Assembly: GCF_020520425.1 (NCBI RefSeq)
Contig: NC_079489.1
Location: 15,586,001-15,650,000, forward strand
DNA from: Spinacia oleracea
Taxonomy: Eukaryota > Streptophyta > Magnoliopsida > Caryophyllales > Amaranthaceae
Direction of reading: 5' to 3'
DNA length: 64,000 bases
Below are positions 37,832-50,012 of this stretch, piece by piece; position 1 is the stretch's first letter, and every line of letters starts with the position of its first letter. Under the pieces are notes generated by a model. That model did not search any database. It was not told where the DNA came from and was given only the letters and a program-made list of their open reading frames with translations. A program made the position numbers and the translations under genes.

Positions 37832-40800
37832 ATGGTGAAGAAAGCGGCACCGAAGAATCCGGCAGCGAAGAAACCGGCAGCGAAGAAACTTGAATTCGAC
37901 AATTCCGTCGCTGAAATGGCTGTTGAAGCTCCTCGAAGGCGAGGAAGAAGGCCAAATGCTGTTTCTGAAGAAATTCCTGGTAATTCGAACTTATTTTTTG
38001 TTTGATTTTGAATTATTGAAATGTTTGTGATTTTTGCTGAAATTAGGTTTAGTGTTTTATGCAGTTACTGTTTCAAAGATATAGTTACCTTTTATTTGCT
38101 GTTTCTGAAGAAATTCCTGTTAATTCGAACTTATTTTTTGTTTGATTTTGAATTATTGAAATGTTTGTGGTTTTTGCTGAAATTAGGTTTAGTGTTTCAT
38201 GCAGTTACTGTTTTAAAGATATAGTTACCTTTTATTTGCTGTTTCTGAAGAAATTTCTAGTAATTCGAACTTATTTTTTGTTTGATTTTGAATTATTGAA
38301 ATGTTTGTGGTTTTTGTTTGAAGTTACTGTTTCAAAGATATAGTTACTTTTTATTTTATGTTACGAAGTTTTTAAGTGTTTTTATTAGTGACTGGTTTGT
38401 TCGTAGTTTTTTAGAGTAATTATATTTTTAAAAGGTTACTATATTTCTAAAACAGTAACTATGTTTTTAAAATAGTTACTGTCTTTTTAGAAAGTAAATT
38501 AACTTTAAAATAGTAATTATGTGTTATAATTAGTTACTATCTTTTTTAGAAAGTAAATATAACTTTAAAACAGTAAATATGTGTTATAAATAGTTACTGT
38601 GTTTTTAGAAAGTAAATAAACTTTAAAATAGGAACTATGTGTTATAAATAGTTACTATCGTTTTTAGAAAGTAAATATAACTTTAAAACAGTAACTATGT
38701 GTTATAAATAGTTACTATCTTTCTTAAATGTTATTATAAAATTAAACAGTTACTATGTATAATAAATAGTTACTATCTGATTTAAATGGATACTCTATGT
38801 TTATGTATTTATTATATTATTTGAAAGGTTACTATATGATTTTATTGGTTACTATGTGATTGTAATGGTTACTATATAGTAATATTTTGTTTTATAATTG
38901 TTTTGTTTCAGTTGCTAAGGAATCTGTGTCTATAAAGAAGAACAAAAAGGCTGGCAGTCCGAAATCAAAAGCAATTGCGCTTGTATCTGAAAAAGAACCA
39001 ATTGAAGAAGAACAACCTAATCAACTAGTTTTACAAAATTCTTCTCTGGTTGACGTTCCACAGCCTGAATCTCATCAACTTCATTCACAAGTTTTGAAAG
39101 AAGTTGGCGCTGATGGCCTGCCTATCGTGTAAGTGTTAGTTTAATTTAGTTAATTGTTCTAAATAGTTACTATATGTTCAAAATAGTTACTATGTTCTAA
39201 ATAGTTACTATATTTTTTAAAATAGTTACTATATGTTGTAAACAGTTACTATATGATTCCAAAGGTTACTATATGTTGTAAACAGTTACTATATGATTCC
39301 AAAGGTTACTACATGTTTTAAATAGTTACTATATGATTCCAAAGGTTACTATATGTTTTAAATAGTTACTATATGTTTTGAAATATGTTCTAAATAGGTT
39401 CTATGTGTACTATGTTTACAATAGTTACTATATGACTCCAAAGGTTACTATATGTTTTAAACAGTTACTATATGTTCTAAATAGGTTCTATGTGTACTAT
39501 GTTTACAATATTGACTATATCAAAGGTTATTATATGTTCTAAATAGTTACTTTATGTTTTAAACAGTTACTATATCTTCTAAATAATTACTATATGTTAT
39601 AAATAGGTTCTATGTGTATGTGTAGTATAGGTACTATATTATTTGAAAGGTTACTATATGTTTTAAACAGTTACTATATTTTCTAAATAGTAACTATATG
39701 TTTCTAATAGTTACTACATGTTTTAAACAGTTACTATGTGTTCTAAATAGTTACTATATGATATATAAAGCTGACTTACTTTCATTATTCATTTTTTTCA
39801 GGTTTAATTTTGATACACAATGTTCAGGAGGATCATTGTGTAAATTAATTAAAGACTTCTCTCCTGATCAAAAGGCAGCTGTTCAAGAGATAGGGTTTGG
39901 AGGATTGTTAGGCCTTCAATTAAGTCGAAAAAACACTCAGATGATGTACTGGTGCATCAAGTGCTTTGATGGTGTGAGTTCTCTGTTTACAATCAGTGAT
40001 TCCAAGCAATTTGAAATCACTGATTATGATGTGTACGATTTGTTTATGCTCCCCCTTTCTGAGCTGGAGGTTGAAGGGGTTAAACGTGGGCGCAATTCCA
40101 CTAATCCTGATTTTGATTTGAAGATCAAGTGGAGAAAAGAGTTCGGTTTTGAAGAGGTCAATGCTCAAATTCCTATAAGGTTGCTTGAGGACAAGATTAA
40201 ATTGTTGACAGATGGTGGTGATCTGTTTAAACAATTATTTGTTTTTGTTGCTTTCTCTACATTTTTTACTCCAACAGCCAATAGGACTGTAGATTTGAGA
40301 TTGGCTAAGGCTTTGGAAGATCCTAAAATGATTTCCAAATACAATTGGTGTAAATACGTTCTTGACGTATTATGTGAGGAAACAGTGAAATTTAAAAATA
40401 GTTTATTGAAAGGCAAAGATCAAAAGACATTTGGAGGCTGTGTTGTGTTTTTGCAACTTGTGTATTTTCAGAGGATTAAGTTTAGGAATTCCAGTGGTAT
40501 TCCTGATCAATTACCTCTTATTCAGCATTGGACATCGAAGATGGTAACCGATCGGATTCATGCTGAAAATGCCAATATGAGTGCATTATATGGTTCTGGT
40601 ATATTGGAGAAGGGGAAGTATCCAATTTCCAAAAAGTTTGTTTTTGTTGATGGTCAAATAGATTTGACCCAAATCAAATCTATTTCGAAAGAAAATGAAG
40701 CAGGCAGCAGTGGGGGAAGAGCTGAACAGCCCTATGTTGGGCGTCGAATTCCAAGTCGGCGTCCTAGGATTCTTCAGTTTGAAATCCCTAATTCTCATCC

Positions 40801-43800
40801 TACAGATGAAGAAATTTTCTCTAAAGCCACTGATGTAAGTTTATTTTATTATTGATATATTTGTCAATATATAGTATAGTTATTTTTTATATGCTATAGT
40901 TATCTTTTATACACTATTGTTATCATTATCTTTGGTTTAGTAAATGTAGGTATATATAATTATCTTTTATATTCTATAGTTATCTTTTCTGTACTATAGT
41001 TATCTTTCACATACTATGTTACCATTACTTTGTTTTAACAAATAGTAACTATATGTTTTAAACAGTTACTATATGGTATAAATAGTTACTATATGTTTTA
41101 TGTACTATAGTTATCTTGTGTATACTATAGATATCTTTTATATACTATAGTTACCTTTTATTTACTATAGTTATCTTTTATTTTCTATAGTTATCTTTTA
41201 TATTCTATAGTTACTTTTCATATACTATAGTTAACTTTTATACAGTTATCTTTATATACTATAGATACATTTTCTTATAATATTTTTTGTATTTTTAGTT
41301 AAATTTTCATATTATGTTCCATATTTAAATTTATGTATTTTGTTATTAGGATTTTCATGGTCAGTGGTTGTTGATGAAGAGAGATCTGGATGTAGTTTCA
41401 GCCATCCATGCTGAAGAGCTGTTCAAATTAAAGGCTTCAATGCCTTCGCAGAACCATGGCGATGATATTTTGGAAAATTCCACTTATCAAAAGATGGTTG
41501 ATGAGTTGGTGGAGATTCATCAGTTGGTGAAGAATCTACCAAATGGTTGGGATGACATTTTTGGTTCAAGTAACAATCCAGTTGTTACTGCTGCCCCTCA
41601 ACCTTCTGCCGTTGTTCCAACTGAGCCTGCAGTTGTTACAGCTGCTGTTGTTGATGCAACAACATCTACCGAAGCAATTATTCGAGAAGTTGATCCTGAC
41701 ACTCAAATAAATGCAGTTCTTGATTCTTTGAAAAGCAAAGATAAAGAAATTACGGAGGATGATGATGAAGAAATAGAAGAATATGAGCGCGTGTGGGCTG
41801 GATTTCAAAAATGCATCATTAACAACCATGCTGTATCAAGAGTGAATGTCAGTGTCTATGGCATAGAGGAAAATGTGATGTTTATGTCTCCGTTTATGAT
41901 AGCATTTGAAGATTTAATGAGGCATCTTCCAGCATTTGTTCAAGAAGCTGTGGACTTTGCTGCTCTGACTGATGGAGAGGGTATTTTGACTGAGTAAGTA
42001 GAAGTTTTCTCATTTAATAATTTATAGTTACCTTTCAAATAATATAGTTACCATTCATATATTATAGTTACCTTTCATATATTATAGTTAACTTTCATAT
42101 AATATAGTTACCTTTCATATAATGTAGTTACCTTTCATATAATATAGTTACTTTTTATTATTTATAGTAACCCTTCATATAATATAGTTACCTTTCATAT
42201 AATATAGTTACCTTTCTTAAAAGTGAAGTTGTTGCCCTAACTTTATAGTAACCTTTCATATAATATAGTTACTATTTGTATACTATAGTATCCTTTTGTT
42301 TACTATATTTACCTTTTATATTCTATTGTTACCTTTTATTTATTATAGTAACCTTTATAATTCTTCTGACATATTTATTGTTTCTTTTTTATGTTTTTCA
42401 GTGATAAAGTTATAGAATACAATCATTTTATTGCGGTAGGAAGAGATGACATGTGGACCCTTCCTTCCACATTTGATATTCTTTTGATTCATATTGAAGC
42501 TTGGGCTTTTTTATTGAATGAAAATGAAAGGAATCCTGCTGGTTCTCCTCAGAAGCTGTTTTTAGGTGGCACATATTGTGTAAGTTATATTTTTAATAAT
42601 ATAAAATGTTAATTATTTTAAATTTTTTTGGCCTTTGTTTAATTTTTCTTTTAATATTGATTTGCAGAAATATGTTGCTGATTTGATTGAGAAACCAGGC
42701 AATGAAAAAATCTTGTCTGAATTGTGTGTTTGTCTTAATTATGGTGTGAAAGATGTAAATGGAGTTCAATCGTTGAAAGATTGTAATATGGTATGATTTA
42801 TATTTTCTTTATATAACCATATTATCTTCTTTTTTTTGTCTCCTTTCTTGTAGTTGTAATCTGTTGTTTTTCTTTTTTATATAGATTTTTGCTCCTGTTC
42901 TGATTGAAGACCCGAAGCATTATTACATGTTTGTCATTAGTATGAAAGACAAAAGTGTCTATTTCTTTGATAATATGCTTCTGGAACCAAAAGAGATGGA
43001 ACAAAGGAAGAAAGCTTATTCTGTCTTGGTAAGTTTTTTTTATAGTTACCTTTTTTGTTGTTGTAGTTACTCTATAAATGTTATAGTTACCTTTATATTA
43101 GTCTTTCTTTTTTAGAGGAACTATATTTTTGACAAGGTTACTATTTGTTTAAAACAGTAACTATGTTTTTAAAATAGTTACTATCGTTATAAAATAGTTA
43201 CTATATGATTCCAAAGGTTACTATATGTTGGTAATGGTTACTATATGATTTTAATGGTTCCTATATGATTCTAATAGTTACTATATGATTTTAATAGTTA
43301 CTATATGATTTTAATGGTTACTATATGATTTTTAACCAACTGGTAATAGTTACTATATGATTTTAATAGTTACTATATGATTTTAATTCTTACTATATGT
43401 TGGTAATAGTTACTATATGATTTCAAAGGTTACTATATGTTGATAATACCTACTATATGTTTTGTACAGTGTTCTTCATTGGAAAAACTACTGAAAAATA
43501 TGGATAACATTCATCATGAAGATATTAAAAGCTTCAAATTTATCCCGGTCGGTGGTAATTGGAAGCGAGGTGCTTATGACAAAGACTGTTGTGTCTATTT
43601 GATGATGTTAATGATGGTTTTTCATGGTGTTGAAACGGTACAAGATGGTGTTGGGATTTTTGACTTTGATCCCTTGGCAGATGTAAGTTTTTGTGTTAAA
43701 AATAATTAATGTTATTCATATTTTTCTTTTCATTCTTTATAGTTATTGTTTTGTTATCATAGTTACTGTTTTTATTCTAATAGTTACTGTTCAAATATTT

Positions 43801-44164
43801 GCAGGAAGATTTCAGGAAGTTTCTCAGGGCTTGTATTTGTGGCACCATTGTGTTGTCAGATTTGAATTGTTACAGAGATGAATATCTGAAACGAATGGTT
43901 GCATTCAGGAAATACAGGAAACAAGATGTTTTGGATGCCCTAATTAAACAAAGGGAAGAGTTGACGCAGAAATACATGAATGATGCTTCAAAAATTGAAA
44001 TTGTTGCAAGAAATAGTTCAGCAAGGAAATCCAAACATGTTGAAACAGAAGATGAAGCTGAGACAGATGTCAATGTTGAAGGGAAAGGACGTGGCAAAGG
44101 CGGGAGACGCACCCGAGGAGGCAGACGCGGGAAGGCACGTGGACGAGGTGCTTCACGTGGTTAA
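37832..44164 (+). CDS. Ulp1/SENP-like cysteine protease carried by element B, 9 exons, intact
   Basis: Exons are 37832-37979, 38912-39128, 39802-40834, 41350-41993, 42402-42579, 42668-42790, 42885-43028, 43470-43682 and 43805-44164. They total 3060 nt (1019 residues) with every junction GT-AG and in frame. The N-terminus is a basic Lys/Ala-rich start. Residues ~125-460 form the N-terminal region typical of transposon-borne Ulp1 proteins (IGFGGLLGLQL, YWCIKCFD, TDYDVYDLFMLPL, NWCKYVLD). Then come an acidic linker and the C-terminal protease domain. The likely catalytic triad is His793 (KHYYMFV), Asp810 (VYFFDN) and Cys869 (KDCCVYL). The usual Gly after the Cys is Cys, and I see no oxyanion-hole Gln before it, so activity is uncertain. 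The tail is Arg/Gly-rich (GRGKGGRRTRGG), as in RNA- or DNA-binding proteins. Such proteases remove SUMO-type modifiers; the target here is unknown. Confidence 0.85.
37957..38335. repeat. 140-bp tandem triplication of an exon end and splice donor
   Basis: Copies start at 37957, 38097 and 38237 (shared tgctgtttctgaagaaatt). The first is the genuine exon 1 end with donor at 37980. The second has lost the donor (cctgttaatt), and the third reads tctagtaatt. Each copy also contains one atagttac motif, so the motif was present when the block was duplicated. Confidence 0.85.
38340..38905. repeat. Motif array in protease intron 1 (right part)
   Basis: Degenerate repeats alternating agttactat and agtaactat, typically 15-40 bases apart, separated by A+T spacer. 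Confidence 0.75.
39140..39775. repeat. Motif array in protease intron 2
   Basis: Dense copies of atagttactatatg with spacers such as ttttaaac, ttctaaat and attccaaag. Larger repeated blocks are visible (for example aacagttactatatgattcc). Confidence 0.85.
40860..41300. repeat. Motif array in protease intron 3
   Basis: The local version is ctatagttatcttttatata, with ATC in place of the ACT seen in intron 2. It is internally uniform. Confidence 0.8.
42005..42360. repeat. Motif array in protease intron 4
   Basis: The local version is tatagttacctttcatataa in near-perfect tandem (about 20-bp pitch). Confidence 0.85.
43040..43465. repeat. Motif array in protease intron 7
   Basis: The local version is ggttactatatgattttaat, with some agttactatatg. 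The intron's 3' splice site follows directly after the array. Confidence 0.8.
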
Positions 44165-45163
44165 TAATTATTGCTGAAAAAACAATTTAATTTTTTGTGT
44201 TTGTATGTAGTCGAATTACTACTTAGAATGTACAATTCTAAGTTTGATATAGTTACTGTTCAAATAATTTTTTGTGTTTGTATGTAGTCGAATTCTAAGT
44301 TTGATATAGTTACTCTCAATGATTTTTAATTGTTTGATATATGAGAGTAATTATAACTTTTGCAGTATTTGTGTGATATTGTTCAATTTACTTATTTTAA
44401 ATATAGTTTCTATTTGAATGAAATAGTTACCTTTCTTCAAATATAGTTACTCTTATAAATTTGTAAGTCATATGATGGCATAACGAAAGTTACTATATTA
44501 TCAAAATAGTAACTATATTTTATATAGAGTTACTATATGTAAAGAAGGGTGACCACTAAATGTGAAGAGTTGGTATATATAAAAAGTGAATAATTTTGTG
44601 TATAAATTCAAATAGTTACTATCTTACAGATATAGTTATCTTTAATAAGATACAATTACTCTCTTTTTTATGGTATTTTATTTTTGAGTAACATATAGTT
44701 ACTATAAGTCATTTTGATTGCATAAAAAACGTTACTATATTTTTTTAGAATAGTAACTATATTGTTCTAAGAGTTACTATATTTTTTAAATAGTAACTAT
44801 ATTTTATAAAAAGTTACTATATTGTAAAAAAAGTAAGTATATTTTATAAAGAGTTACTATATTATCAGAATAGTAACTATATTTTATTAAGAGTTACTAT
44901 ATTGTCAAAATAGTAACTATATTTTATAAAGAGTTACTATATTTTCAGAATAGTAACTATATTGTATTAAGAGATACTATATTGTCAAAATAGTAACTAT
45001 TTTATAACGAGTTACTATAAATAAAAATTGTGTGTTTATAAAGAGTTACTATACTGAATGTATAGTAACTATGTATTGTAAAGGAGAACTATAGTATAAA
45101 CACTCAATAAATTTGTTTAAAAATGTTGAAGTAACTGTATATGATAATAAAACAAGAACATCA
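44165..45163. repeat. Motif array between the two convergent genes of element B
   Basis: The motif occurs as inverted pairs: agttactatatt, a short spacer, then aatagtaactatatt. The pairs repeat at roughly 40-55-bp intervals from about 44740 to 45040. The palindromic pairs could form hairpins in transcripts from either gene. No third gene lies in the interval, which should hold both 3' UTRs. Confidence 0.8.
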
Positions 45164-46624
45164 CTAAAATAGTTGTTCTTTAGGTATAAATAATTGAATA
45201 TTGGGTGTCTTGGATCCAAATTCTTTGTGTTTCTTTTTTCCTTTCTTTGATGGCTGCTTGTAATTGTCATATTGACCCTTTATTCTCTTCTTACTCTTTC
45301 CTTTAGTATTAGCACGATCAGGATCAAGCACAATTGTTATTTCAGAATTAGTTGATTCCCCGTCTTGTGTTTCTCGTTGTGCTTCAGCTTTTGCCTTTTC
45401 TTGTTCTGCTATCTTTGCAGCTTCTTCTTTTGCCTTCCTTTCTTCTTCCTTTTTTATGATTTCATCAACTGCTTTATTATCCATTTTAAACTTCTCCTCG
45501 ATAAATTTTCTGGCCTTTGCTATCTTATGCCCTTTCAAAATTAAGTTATAGTATCTGTGGTATAGAGTTTAAGTGTTAAGTAAAATATCAACTGTAATTG
45601 TAAATATATGAAAATGAACTAATGTATATTGAAAAAATTACCTTCTGATCATATGTAATCTCCAACCAGTAAAATTGTTGATTTCACCTTTCTCCCTTTT
45701 TATTGTATCAACCCTTTCCCATATCTGTTTCTTTGCATATCTAGTCCATCTTGTTGTTATGTAACGATCTGGAATTGTATTGATTGAATGTATATGCAAT
45801 ATTCTTAAACAATGGAAGCACAACCATCCAGATTCTTCAAAGTTTTTGCATGTGCAAGTGACGGTTGAATCTTCCATTTTGTATTGAACTTCTTGCCTTG
45901 ATCCTGTTAGATTATTTACATATAATGTAATATTATTCAAAAGAACATCTACTCTAAATAATAAATAAAGATTTATAGTTTTTTTACCTGTTATTCCTTC
46001 TATCCACACTTCAAAAAACACTGTTCTTCCTACACTTCCCTTGAACATTGTACTACTTGCCACAGAAAGCTTGAACTCTTCTTCAAAATCACGAAAAAGT
46101 GTTATCGTGTATACATTTGCTGCCTGTTTTAATATAGCACTCATACTTAGCTCTGAAGTTGGTATTCCCCTTGTACAGTCAAAGTCGTCTTTTTCTTCGG
46201 TTTTTCTCCATCGATTTATTGTAGCTTGAAAAATACTATAGAACTCTGTTAATGTTGTACTTTTATTTGCTTTAAAACCAACATCATGGTTTGTACTTTC
46301 ACTTCTTTGTGAAGAAAGTATACCGGCAGAAAAAAAATCTTTACTTAAAGCTGTACACCATTTTTCTTTAAGACCATACAATCTGTTGAACCAGTCATCT
46401 TTTTCCAGCTTAAAAGTGTTGATCATAGATTTCCAAGTTTCTTCAAAATCATTTGGTGTTATACACCCACTTAAACACTTGTAGAATGCGTTTTTGAAGT
46501 TTTTATCAGACTTCAATAAACCAAACCTACTGTTTGCATTTTTACTCAAGTGCCACAAGCATAACCTGTGTCTTGAAGAAGGAAAAACCTGAAAAACAAT
46601 AATGAATATATATAGTTCCACAAA

Positions 46625-46945
46625 ATAGTAACTATATTTTATAAAGAGTTACTATACTTTATAAAGAATTACTATATTGTCAAAATATTAACTATATTTT
46701 AATAAGAGTTTCTATATTCTCAAAATAGTAACTATACTTTATAAAGTGTTACTATATTGTCAAAATAGTAACTATACTTTATAAAGTGTTACTATAATTT
46801 TAGAATAGTAACTATATTGAATTAAGAGTTACTATATTGTCAAAATAGTAACTATATTTTATAAAGAGATACTATATTGTTAAAATAGTAACTATATTTT
46901 ATAAAGAGTTACTATATTGTCAAAATAGTAACTATAATATATGAA
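46625..46945. repeat. Motif array in transposase intron 3
   Basis: The same inverted-pair version as in the intergenic array (tattgtcaaaatagtaactat), with a pitch near 40-50 bp. Confidence 0.8.
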
Positions 46946-47999
46946 GAGGTACCTGTTCTATTCCAGCAGCAATAGCTGCATCTTGATCAGTGAAAATTGA
47001 TATAGGGTGCTTTCCTCCCATAGCCTTCAGAAAAGTTTCAAACACCCAAACGAAAGATTCTGTGGTTTCATCCCCAATGAAAGCACAAGCAAACATTGTG
47101 TTTTTCCAATGGTTATTGATACCAACAAATGGAGCACATATGAGATTGTACTTATTGGTTCTGAATGTAGTATCAAAAACTAGAACATCTCCATATATTT
47201 TGTAATATTCTCTCATCATAGAATCCCTCCAAAATAGGCACTCAACTTTTCCTTCAGCATTGAGTCTTACTCTGAAAAAGAACTCGGGATCTATTGATTG
47301 TATGTCATACAGTTTGTTCACTAGTGTTTGTGAATCCTTGCCATCAATTTGCTTCATTTTTAACTTGTAGCAGTAGTTTAGATGATCAATCATCGTATGA
47401 CCTACACAGTCGTCTCCGCCAGTTTCTGTTGACATATACCTATAAGACTCCATTGGTCTTAGACCACATTCTGACATTGCCTCAATAGCTTCTTTTTTAG
47501 GTTCTGTCATTTGTCGTTCCGATCGGTGGAGATAATTACTTATTTCTCTTGTCAATGGGTGATTATGTACCACTACATGCTTTTCTATTTCAAAATCTCC
47601 ATTTTCATTCTTCTTTGCAAATATTTGAGCTTCACATTTTGTTCTTGTTATCATAACCCTCTTTCTCCTTTCTTTCTTTTTTGCATCTGATTGATCATCT
47701 TCATTTTTGAGTTCTTTGTTTTTAGGAGGGTCTCTTATTCCAGCAGCAGAGCAGTAGAAGTATTTTCCATTAACAATTGTGGTTCCTTCTTTATATCTAT
47801 TCTTCCCTTTTCGTACACTAAAACCAATAATAGCAGCATGTTTGCAATATAGATCATAAATCTCATCGGTTGTTTTCCTTGCTTCTCCAATTAAACTGCC
47901 ATCTAATTCTTTATCAATGTTTTCTTCCTGCTCATTATTTGGATTTTCAAAGATGTTGTGGTTTGTATCAATTGAATGTATTATTGAACCTGTACAAAT

Positions 48000-49560
48000 A
48001 CAAATATAGTTATCATTAAATGTGATAGTTACTCTTAATATTTATATAGTTACTCGTTATATTTTATAGTTACTATATAATTAACATAGTTACTTAGGAT
48101 CTATTGATTGTTATAGTTACTCTACAGTTAATATAGTTATTCTTTATATGTTATAGTTACTATAAGTTAAATGTAGTTTATTGCTTATATAGATTATTTC
48201 GTTATGTGAAGTTACTCTATAATTAATATAGTTACCTTTCATAAATTATAGTTACTTTATTATAAATATAGTTATCATTATATGGGATAGTTACTCTTCA
48301 TTTTATACAGTTACTGTTTATATATTATAGTTACTCATAGTTAATATAACTCCTTTTTATATGTTATAGTTACTCTACAGTATATAGTTCTTCTTTATAT
48401 GTGATAGTTACTCTTCATTTTATATAGTTACTTTTTATATGTTATAGTTACTCTATATTTAACATTGTTACTTAAGATCTATTGATTGTTATAGTTACTC
48501 TACAGTTCATATAGTTACTCTTTACATGTAATAGTTACTCTATATTTAACATACTTACTTAGGATCTATTGATTGTTATAGTTACTCTACAGTTAATACA
48601 GTTATTCTTTATATGTTATAGTTACTATAAATTAAATGTATTTATTTCTTATTTATATTATTTCATTATGTGAAGTTACTCTATAATTAATATAGTTACC
48701 TTTCATAAATTATAGTTACTTTATTATAAATATAGTTATCATTATATGGGATAGTTACTCTTCATTTTATACAGTTAATGTTTATATATTATAGTTACTA
48801 TAACTCCTTTTTATAAGTTATAGTTACTCTACAGTATATAGTTCTTCTTTATATGTGATAGTTACTCTGCATTTTATATAGTTACTTTTTATATGTTATA
48901 GTTACTCTATATTTAACATTGTTACTTAAGATCTATTGATTGTTATAGTTACTCTACAGTTCATATAGTTACTCTTTACATGTAATAGTTACTCTATATT
49001 TAACATACTTACTTAGGATCTATTGATTGTTATAGTTACTCTACAGTTAATACAGTTATTCTTTATATGTTATAGTTACTATAAATTAAATGTAGTTATT
49101 TCTTATTTATATTATTTCATTATGTGAAGTTACTCTATAATTAATATAGTTACCATTCATAAATTATAGTTACTTTATTTTAAATATAGTTATCATTATA
49201 TGTGATAGTTACTCTTTATTTTATATAGTTACTGTTTATATATTATAGTTACTCACACTTAATATAACTCTTGTTTATATGTGATAGTTACTCTACAGTA
49301 TATAGTTCTTCTTTATATGTGATAGTTACTCTTCATTTTATATAGTTAGTCTCCATAGTTTATAGTTACTCTACAGTTACTATAAGTCCTGTCTATATGA
49401 GATAGTTACTCTACATTAAACATAGTTTCTCTTTGTATGTTATAGTTACTCTGCGTTAAATATAATTCCTCTTTCTATGTTAGTTACACTACTGCAATTA
49501 TAATATGTTAACTATATCAATATAACAGTTACTATATATATATATTAAAAGATAATATAT
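48000..49560. repeat. Motif array in transposase intron 2 with larger tandem duplication
   Basis: The local version on the plus strand is tatagttactctacagttaa or tatagttactctttatatg. On top of the short motif, a block of about 454-465 bp is repeated: ctattgattgttatagttac begins at 48101, 48566 and 49020, and its neighbour at 48479 and 48933. The intron is about 1.6 kb, against 81-84 bases for the introns without arrays. Confidence 0.85.
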
Positions 49561-49976
49561 CATACCTTCTTCAATACATTGATTTGCAACCATAACTTGC
49601 TGAGATGTGCCTTCATCTTCATCTTAAACATCATATACTTCTCTATGATTCTCAAAGTTTTCTAAAATAATAATAATTACTCAATGAGTATGAAAGTTAC
49701 TATAATTTTCTTCGTAGTTAGTTATTAGGATTCGAATATTACCGTCATAATTATACAATTTTTCTTCTATTGCGCGATTTAAATCGATATTCAAATCGAT
49801 TAAATCGTCCTCCATTGTTGAAGCTCGAAGAGAGAGAAGCTGTTGGAGGAGAGAGAAGCTGTTGTAAGAGAGAGAAGCTGCTGCTGGAGGAGAGAGATTT
49901 CAATTTTAGGGTTTCGCGCATTCTGTTATTTTGGAACACGTGATTTCAAACGGTTCAGTGCTGCAAATTACCTAAT

Positions 49977-50012
49977 TACCCTGGTCCATGGTAACCTTAA
50001 TGGTGGACCGGG
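49977..50012. repeat. Right terminal palindrome of element B
   Basis: ACCCTGGTCCA and its partner TGGACCGGGT surround a loop containing ggtaaccttaat. The outer arm differs by one base from the left-end palindrome. Confidence 0.55.

Larger units (their letters stand above)
45164..49815 (-). pseudogene. FAR1/FHY3-type MULE transposase of element B, one early stop codon
   Basis: Minus-strand exons are 49815-49743, 49661-49566, 47989-46953, 46588-45988, 45903-45642 and 45554-45164. They total 2460 nt (820 codons) with all phases consistent. In order: a FAR1 zinc domain (YDLYCKHAAIIGFSVRK ... FYCSAAG ... KCEAQIF ... HNHPL), a MULE transposase core with FDTTFRTNKYNLICAPFVGIN and FTDQDAAI as the first two catalytic Asp contexts, HRLCLWHL, and a SWIM zinc finger (CTCKNFEESGWLCFHCL). 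A Lys/Glu-rich coiled tail follows. The only lesion seen is TAA at codon 37 (49624-49626), in the acidic leader. Met48 follows and could restart translation with every domain intact. The 84-nt intron at 45904-45987 has no stop and could be retained. Confidence 0.85.

Noticed and set aside
43040-43465. CRISPR-like regular repeats
   Set aside because: Repeats are degenerate, spacers are short and low-complexity, and the array sits inside a plant intron.
45904-45987. Insertion in the transposase between GITG and SRQE
   Set aside because: Treated as an 84-nt intron: it has a donor and acceptor, is AT-rich, and removing it restores the family spacing before the SWIM finger. Retention stays possible.
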